From Pyrodictiaceae archaeon (GTDB lineage Archaea > Thermoproteota > Thermoprotei_A > Sulfolobales > Pyrodictiaceae): DNA of 9,705 nucleotides. The stretch lies in NCBI GenBank assembly GCA_027043685.1, contig JALUFI010000215.1, positions 1 through 9,705 of the forward strand, given 5' to 3'. Of this stretch, positions 5,459-9,705 are shown one piece after another. How positions within the stretch are numbered: position 1 is the stretch's first letter; every line of letters begins with the position of its first letter. The position numbers and the translations under genes are program-made. The notes beneath the pieces are model-generated. The model was not told the origin of the DNA. It ran no database searches and worked only from the letters and a program-made list of their open reading frames with translations.

Positions 5459-6196
5459 TTGACGAATGTAGTTGCAGCCATACTGGCGGGCGGGGAGGGG
5501 AGGAGGCTCCGCCCCTACACAGACCTAATACCCAAGCCCATGGTCCCCGTGGGGCCCGAGGAGAAGCCCCTCCTCGAGCACATACTCGCCTGGCTCGCCA
5601 GGCACGGGGTCCAGAGAGCAGTCCTCCTCGTAGGGTACCGTTGGAGACAGATACGCAACTACTTCCGCGACGGAAGCGACTGGGGCCTAGAGCTAGCCTA
5701 CAGCATAGACACCCCCGAGTACCGGGGCACCGGCGGCGCCCTGCTAAACGCCCACAGGCAGGGCCTCTTCCGCGGCGCCGACACGGTCCTCGTCTGGTAC
5801 GGAGACATACTCGCTCCCCTGGACGTCAAGGCACTACTCCGGCTCCACGAGGAGACAGGGGCAGACGCAACCCTGGCCCTCGCCGACCGCTACCAGGTAC
5901 CCGTAGGCGTCGCGGAGGTAGACGAGGACGGCAACGTCAAGAGGCTCGAGGAGAAGCCATGGCTCCCCATAAAGGTGACGATAGGCATCCTAGCACTCAA
6001 GACCAACACCATCCCCGAGGCGGGGCGGGAGCTAGGCAAAAGCTTCGACATAATGGCGGACATGATCCCCTGGATGATAAGGAGGGGGATGCGCGTCAAA
6101 GCCTACATCCACCACGGCCCATGGTACGACATAGGCAGCATGGAGAGATACGCGAAGCTGAGCAACGACGACATCGCGAGGCTTCTTGAAGCCTAG
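5459..6196 (+). CDS. NDP-sugar pyrophosphorylase (nucleotidyltransferase; mannose-1-P guanylyl- or glucose-1-P thymidylyltransferase type)
   Basis: 245 residues, cytoplasmic. The family joins an NTP and a sugar 1-phosphate to make an NDP-sugar with release of pyrophosphate. Signature LAGGEGRRLRPYT at 9-21 is the nucleotide-binding loop, with PKPMVPVG at 25-32 carrying the conserved lysine. GTGGAL at 90-95 contacts the base, WYGDI at 113-117 supplies the metal-binding Asp116, and EEKP lies near 164-167. The last landmark is GPWYDIGSMERY near 219-230 (family WxDIGxxExY). The C-terminal beta-helix or cupin domain of longer relatives is absent, so this is the short, core-only form typical of archaea. 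The sequence does not decide between GDP-mannose, UDP-glucose or dTDP-glucose as product. The start is TTG 5459, since the conserved beta strand VVAAILAGG follows at once. It opens the glycan gene group. Confidence 0.9.
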   Translation: MTNVVAAILAGGEGRRLRPYTDLIPKPMVPVGPEEKPLLEHILAWLARHGVQRAVLLVGYRWRQIRNYFRDGSDWGLELAYSIDTPEYRGTGGALLNAHRQGLFRGADTVLVWYGDILAPLDVKALLRLHEETGADATLALADRYQVPVGVAEVDEDGNVKRLEEKPWLPIKVTIGILALKTNTIPEAGRELGKSFDIMADMIPWMIRRGMRVKAYIHHGPWYDIGSMERYAKLSNDDIARLLEA

Positions 6197-6248
6197 CGGC
6201 CCCCCGGGGTGGGTGCAGGGGCAGCCTCGATGCAAGGAACCGAACCCC

Positions 6249-6256
6249 TTTACAAG
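6249..6256 (+). promoter_or_regulatory. possible box A promoter before the first GT2 gene
   Basis: CTTTACAA at 6249-6256 is the only AT-rich patch in the 147-base spacer after the nucleotidyltransferase gene. It is followed by the small hairpin-capable GCCCC-CCGA-GGGGC (6256-6269). A transcript start would fall near 6280, giving a leader of about 65 bases to ATG 6344. It could make the three glycosyltransferase genes a separate transcription unit. Confidence 0.35.
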
Positions 6257-6343
6257 CCCCCCGAGGGGCTAGTTGTGAATCCTCACCTGGGAGCCACTCG
6301 GATGTAGCAATAGGGCTGGGCAAAGCAGCCAGGGAGGCGAGGC

Positions 6344-7210
6344 ATGAGGCCCTTGGCGGCGAGCCAGCAAGCTATCCAGGCACAGCGGGCGACGCGGGCC
6401 GGGAGCCAGGGCCTCCGGGGAGCCGGGAACCGGGAGCCCAGTTCCCGGGTCTGGCTCCGCGCGGTCCGGCTCCTGGGCTGCGCGAGCGTGGTTCTCCCCG
6501 CCTACCGGGCCGGGGAGGCTGTACGCTACACCGCTAGCCTCGCCTCCCTCGTCCTCGAGGAGACCCGTATCCCCCGCTACGAGGTAATAGTTGTCGACGA
6601 CGGGAGCCCCGACGGGGGCGAGACCCTCCGGGCGGCAGCCGGGGCCCACATAGGGCCCAGGGGCAGGCTGCTAGTCCTCCGCTACGAGGAGAACAGGGGC
6701 AAGGGCTTCGCCCTCACCGTGGGAGCCAGGCACGCCACCTGCCCCTACATAGCCTTCCTCGACGGAGACGGCGACATAGACCCCAGGCAGCTCCTCTACA
6801 TACTCGCTCCCCTCCACCTATACGACGCGGTCATCACCTCCAAGTGGCACCCAGAGTCAAACACGAGGGCCTCCAGGCTCCGCCGCCTCCTAAGCCACGG
6901 CTACCGGGGCCTCACATGGCTCCTAACCGGGCTAAGGCTCCACGACACCCAGACCGGCGCCAAGGCGTTCCGGAGAGACATGCTCCTCGAAGCCCTCCGC
7001 CGCACCCACGCCCGCCGCTACAGCTTCGACACAGAGCTGCTAGCAGCACTCCACCGCCTAGGCGCAAGGATACTAGAGGTCCCCAGCAAGGCACCCCTAA
7101 GCCTCCACGGCCGCCAGAAGCCCCGGGTAATCCTAGAGATGCTCCTAGAGCTACTAGCCATAGCCTACCGCAGCCGCGCCAGGAGCCCCAGTAGGGTCGA
7201 GCAGCGGTAG
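6344..7210 (+). CDS. GT2 glycosyltransferase, dolichyl-phosphate mannose/glucose synthase-like
   Basis: 288 residues. The GT-A fold begins at ASVVLPAYRAGEAV (47-60). VIVVDDGSPDGGE (81-93) binds the nucleotide, ENRGKGFAL (116-124) is typical of the dolichyl-phosphate sugar synthases, FLDGDGDIDP (138-147) holds the metal-binding D-x-D, SKWHPES (166-172) takes the place of the family's SRY/SKW segment, and HDTQTGAKAFRR (200-211) is the hallmark acceptor loop. YSFDTELL near 226-233 follows. There is no C-terminal membrane helix, so it should act at the inner face of the membrane, moving mannose or glucose from an NDP-sugar to a polyprenyl phosphate. ATG 6344 has GGAGGCGAGG just upstream. However the first 46 residues match nothing in the family and overlie a strong inverted repeat (6402-6458); GTG 6488 would start exactly at the fold but lacks a ribosome site. 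The GT4 gene follows after 34 bases. Confidence 0.88.
   Translation: MRPLAASQQAIQAQRATRAGSQGLRGAGNREPSSRVWLRAVRLLGCASVVLPAYRAGEAVRYTASLASLVLEETRIPRYEVIVVDDGSPDGGETLRAAAGAHIGPRGRLLVLRYEENRGKGFALTVGARHATCPYIAFLDGDGDIDPRQLLYILAPLHLYDAVITSKWHPESNTRASRLRRLLSHGYRGLTWLLTGLRLHDTQTGAKAFRRDMLLEALRRTHARRYSFDTELLAALHRLGARILEVPSKAPLSLHGRQKPRVILEMLLELLAIAYRSRARSPSRVEQR
6402..6458. repeat. nested inverted repeat over the N-terminal extension of the GT2 gene
   Basis: The outer arms GGAGCCAG (6402-6409) and CTGGCTCC (6451-6458) and the inner arms CCGGGAAC (6423-6430) and GTTCCCGG (6441-6448) are both perfect 8-bp inverted repeats. Together they form one hairpin with a 13-base bulge on the left side. The structure lies inside the non-conserved first 46 codons of the GT2 gene, about 30 bases before the conserved fold. 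It could be a leader-RNA hairpin if translation starts at GTG 6488. Confidence 0.6.
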
Positions 7211-7244
7211 CCTCCCCGGCGACGCGTAGAGGGAGCAAGCAGGG

Positions 7245-8393
7245 ATGAGGGAACACCTGAAAATACTCTGGATGAACTGGCGCGACATACGCCACCCACT
7301 AGCCGGCGGAGCCGAGGTCTACACCCACGAGGTGGCCAAACGCCTAGCAGCAAGGGGCCACGAAGTAGTACTAGCCACAAGCAGGCCCAACGGGCTCCCC
7401 CCGCGGGAAGAGATAGACGGCTACACAGTCATCCGCCGAGGGGGAAGGCTCACAGTCTACCCCGCGGCCAGGAAAACCTACATGGAGCTAAAGAGGAGCG
7501 GCTGGCGCCCCGACGTGGTAATCGACGAGATAAACACCGTCCCATTCATGACGCCGCTGTACGCCGAGGAGCCCATAGTTGTGCTCATCCACCAGCTCTG
7601 CAGGGACTGCTGGAGCCGCGTAGTCGGCCCCCTGCAGCCACTTGCATGGCGCGTCGAGAAGCAGTTACACCGACCATACATAACCGCCGCTAGGAGGGGC
7701 AGGCTGCACGCGGTCATAACAGTGTCCGAGACCACTAGGGCCGACCTCCTGGAACTCGGCTACCCCGAAGACAAGATCCATATAATCATGAACGGCTTGG
7801 ACTGGGCAGAGTATGGTGACTGCTTGTCCGGCGCGGAGAAAAACACAAGCCATGTAGTATACATGGGCAGGATAGCTCCCTACAAGCTGCTCGAGGAACT
7901 GCTCCATGCATGGCGCCTAGTCGAGGATAGGCACCCCGAAGCCAGGCTAACGATAGCGGGCAGGCCCGAGCCCAGGTATCTGCTGAGGCTTCTTGCGTTA
8001 ACGCAGCGCCTGGGCCTTAGAAGGGTTGAGTATAGGCTGAACATACCCGAGGATGAAAAGAAACAGCTGCTCTCCAGGGCAGGTCTTCTCGTCTATACGT
8101 CTAAGCGGGAGGGCTGGGGCATAGGTCTAATCGAGGCCGCCGCGTGCCGCACGCCAGCAGTAGCCTATGATGTACCCGGTCTCCGTGACGCCGCCCGGTA
8201 CCTTGAGGGGGTGCGCCTGGTGCCGCCTCACAGCCCGGAGAGGCTGGCCAAGGCGATAATGGAGGTAATCAGTGACCCCGAGGCAGCATCTAGTATGGCC
8301 GAGAGGGCGCACCTTAATGCCCGGAGGCTCTCCTGGGATGCCACGGCGCGGAGATTTGAGCAGGTACTAATTAGGGCCGAGGACTCGGCCTAG
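7245..8393 (+). CDS. GT4 family glycosyltransferase (GT-B fold)
   Basis: 382 residues, full length for the family. The N-terminal lobe opens with ILWMNWRDIRHPLAGGAEVY, where GGAE (21-24) and the helix HEVAKRLAARGHEVV form the acceptor-side glycine loop. The C-terminal lobe starts around HIIMNGLD (179-186), continues with VVYMGRIAPYK, the donor-site strand, and contains the GT4 E-x7-E motif (E289 and E297 in REGWGIGLIEAA), then TPAVAYDVPGLRDA. It should transfer a sugar from an NDP-sugar to a growing lipid-linked glycan at the inner membrane face; donor and acceptor cannot be told. There is no membrane helix. ATG 7245 has GGGAG upstream. T-ending codons are 4 of the first 178 but 33 of the last 204, a sharp change at the lobe boundary (about 7779). 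The next GT2 gene begins within 50-80 bases, in the same direction. Confidence 0.92.
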   Translation: MREHLKILWMNWRDIRHPLAGGAEVYTHEVAKRLAARGHEVVLATSRPNGLPPREEIDGYTVIRRGGRLTVYPAARKTYMELKRSGWRPDVVIDEINTVPFMTPLYAEEPIVVLIHQLCRDCWSRVVGPLQPLAWRVEKQLHRPYITAARRGRLHAVITVSETTRADLLELGYPEDKIHIIMNGLDWAEYGDCLSGAEKNTSHVVYMGRIAPYKLLEELLHAWRLVEDRHPEARLTIAGRPEPRYLLRLLALTQRLGLRRVEYRLNIPEDEKKQLLSRAGLLVYTSKREGWGIGLIEAAACRTPAVAYDVPGLRDAARYLEGVRLVPPHSPERLAKAIMEVISDPEAASSMAERAHLNARRLSWDATARRFEQVLIRAEDSA

Positions 8394-8438
8394 GGGCCTC
8401 CACGGAAAATTGAGGGTCGAGGCGCCTTCTAGGCATAC

Positions 8439-9356
8439 TTGCCCCGATTGCTCACGGGGGAGCGATGGATAGTGGCCGGGTCTAGAAGCGAGCCGTTGGT
8501 CTCAGTAATCATACCTACGTATAACTCGGAGAACACACTGGGGCTAGCACTAGCCTCCATAGAGAGGCAGACCTACGGGAACATAGAGGTGATAGTCGTG
8601 GATTCGTTTAGCACAGACTCGACTGTGGAGATTGCTAGACGCGCCGGGGCCCGCGTCATCCAGGTGCGGGGGGAGCGCGCCAGGGCGAAGAATATCGGGC
8701 TCCGTAGCGCCCGAGGAGACTACGTGCTCTTCATAGACTCTGATATGGAGTTGACGCCGCGGGTTGTGGAGGAGGCTGTTGAGAAGGCCACCGAGGACCC
8801 GAGGATAGGCGGTGTGGTTATACCGGAGATAACGGTTGGCGACACTCTGGTGGCGCGTATACGTAGGTATGAGAGGCTCTTCTACCGCGGCACGCCGGTG
8901 GAGTCGGCTAGGTTCTTCCCCCGGAGGCTCGCCCTGGAGGCCGGCGGTTTTGACGAGGACCTCGTGTTCTTCGAGGAGGCGACGCTCCCGGCTAAGATAC
9001 GGCGTATGGGGTACAGGGTGGATGCTAGGATAGAGGCCCCTATAATCCACCACGAGGAGGGGGTTACGCTGACGAGGCTTCTCCGCAAGAAGTACTACTA
9101 CGCCAAGACCGCGTGGAAGTACCTGCAGCGCTACGGCGACGTGTACGCCTGGCAGCAGGTGAGCCCCCTGCAGCGCTACCGCATGCTAGTCACGAGCCCC
9201 GGGTTCTGGAGACGCCCCCACCTAGCCCTAGCGGTTCTTGGGCTCAAGACACTCGAGTACCTCGCGGCAGGCCTGGGCTACCTCGCCGGCAGGCTCCACG
9301 CGGCAAGGGTTCAGGAGCCCGTTGAGGGCGCCCCCGCCGAGGCAAAGACGCCTTAG
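8439..9356 (+). CDS. GT2 family glycosyltransferase
   Basis: 305 residues from TTG 8439; GTG 8472 is equally or more likely because GGGGGAG lies nine bases before it and the conserved fold starts only at residue 20. The GT-A domain shows PLVSVIIPTYNSE (19-31), the helix ALASIERQTY (37-46), EVIVVDSFSTDST (50-62; the usual VDDGSxDxT with D-S in place of D-D), FIDSDMEL (98-105) with the metal-binding D100-x-D102, GGFDEDLVFFEEA (169-181) with the probable catalytic acid pair, and a metal-binding-type HH at 204-205. The region about 206-260 is basic and aromatic, and a weakly hydrophobic helix at about 268-294 may sit on the membrane, ending in a polar P/A/E tail. Its role is a sugar transfer in surface-glycan assembly; specificity is unknown. 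It follows the GT4 gene closely and shares the T-ending codon habit of that gene's second half. Confidence 0.9.
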   Translation: MPRLLTGERWIVAGSRSEPLVSVIIPTYNSENTLGLALASIERQTYGNIEVIVVDSFSTDSTVEIARRAGARVIQVRGERARAKNIGLRSARGDYVLFIDSDMELTPRVVEEAVEKATEDPRIGGVVIPEITVGDTLVARIRRYERLFYRGTPVESARFFPRRLALEAGGFDEDLVFFEEATLPAKIRRMGYRVDARIEAPIIHHEEGVTLTRLLRKKYYYAKTAWKYLQRYGDVYAWQQVSPLQRYRMLVTSPGFWRRPHLALAVLGLKTLEYLAAGLGYLAGRLHAARVQEPVEGAPAEAKTP

Positions 9357-9382
9357 CCCCCTCCTCCGCGCCGCAGCCCCCG

Positions 9383-9394
9383 AGCTATTACTGA
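9383..9394 (+). promoter_or_regulatory. possible box A before the last gene
   Basis: AGCTATTACTGA within 9383-9395 is the AT-rich patch in the 81-base spacer after the second GT2 gene, placed about 45-55 bases before ATG 9438. This fits a promoter with a short leader, but the last gene could equally be read through from the GT genes. Confidence 0.25.
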
Positions 9395-9437
9395 GAACGC
9401 GCTGCCATGTGCGAGGCGCTACGTGGTGCCCCCCTCC

Positions 9438-9705
9438 ATGCCCAGGCTTAAGGGGCTCCGGGGCCCGCGGTGCGGCCTATACCTGGCCGTTGCCGCTGCG
9501 GCTGCTCTGCTAGCCGGCGCCAGGCTCCTGATTATACACCACTATGTTGGGTGGCGCTTCCTCTGGGGCGGCGACCAAGTACCGGTGCTCAATAAGCCTG
9601 CTCTCCTACGCGATGTCTTCACCTACGCGCTTCCCTGGCGAGACATGGGTATCATAGATGTGCCGCAGCTGAGCATGGTTATCATAAACTATGCGGCCGA
9701 GAAGC
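9438..9705 (+). CDS. membrane protein, N-terminal part (3'-truncated by window edge), possibly a membrane glycosyltransferase
   Basis: 89 codons from ATG 9438 run off the window; GTG at 9423 or 9426 would add a few residues. A basic start (MPRLKGLRGPR) is followed by one hydrophobic helix at about 12-31 (CGLYLAVAAAALLAGARLLI), then a presumably external segment containing HHYVGWRFLWGGDQVPVLNK and a later PWRDMGIIDVPQLS. A first helix followed by an acidic/tryptophan loop resembles the start of many-helix membrane glycosyltransferases (GT-C type) or uncharacterised surface-polysaccharide membrane proteins, but too little is visible to assign it. Its position at the end of a run of glycosyltransferases in the same direction supports a role in polymerising, flipping or transferring the glycan. 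The reading frame is intact throughout and carries T-ending codons like the preceding gene. Confidence 0.7.
   Translation, partial: MPRLKGLRGPRCGLYLAVAAAAALLAGARLLIIHHYVGWRFLWGGDQVPVLNKPALLRDVFTYALPWRDMGIIDVPQLSMVIINYAAEK

Noticed and set aside
5641..6189. Alternative plus-strand frame inside the nucleotidyltransferase gene
   Set aside because: Arginine/proline/histidine-rich shadow of a confident enzyme gene.
1..9705. CRISPR array, transposon ends or integration site
   Set aside because: No regularly spaced direct repeats, transposase frame or att-like duplication of the tRNA 3' end was seen in the window.

Overview
The window looks like chromosomal DNA from a GC-rich hyperthermophilic archaeon, most likely a crenarchaeote of the Desulfurococcales type (Pyrodictium/Hyperthermus-like). 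This is inferred from the archaeal-only or archaeal-type genes (diphthine synthase end, Nep1), frequent AGG and ATA codons, common GTG/TTG starts, a tRNA with encoded CCA, and compact gene packing. I cannot name the species.

Left part (1-560): the 3' end of the diphthine synthase gene (dphB, translation-factor modification), then a complete tRNA-Val(GAC), then a T-poor spacer that carries the likely terminator of the gene on the opposite strand.

Middle-left (561-3251): a divergent pair of membrane-protein loci of unknown function. The minus-strand gene encodes a 496-residue polytopic protein. The plus-strand locus is two ORFs that read like one about 360-residue protein broken by a frameshift near 2620-2750. 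Both products start with one membrane helix followed by an external domain with two cysteines and two N-glycosylation sequons, then more helices.

Middle (3350-5387): two small overlapping minus-strand genes, one holding only the first strands of a sugar-kinase/actin-like ATPase fold and one a helical 100-residue protein. Diverging from them is nep1, the 16S rRNA pseudouridine N1-methyltransferase. Behind nep1 a 350-base gap holds a structured RNA that I read as a probable but atypical RNase P RNA. A short acidic helical protein of unknown function follows.

Right part (5459-9705): a surface-glycan or lipid-linked oligosaccharide module, all on the plus strand: an NDP-sugar pyrophosphorylase, a dolichyl-phosphate-sugar-synthase-like GT2, a GT4 glycosyltransferase, a second GT2, and the start of a membrane protein running off the window. 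Likely logic: the nucleotidyltransferase makes the activated sugar, the first GT2 loads sugar on a polyprenyl carrier, the GT4 and second GT2 extend the glycan, and the last membrane protein may transfer or flip it. Codon use changes abruptly in the middle of the GT4 gene, at its domain boundary, which suggests recombination in this cluster.

The points most worth checking are the split membrane gene, the isolated kinase-fold mini-ORF, the atypical RNase P RNA candidate, the mosaic GT4, and a nested inverted repeat across the start region of the first GT2. No CRISPR array, transposase or integrase was seen.
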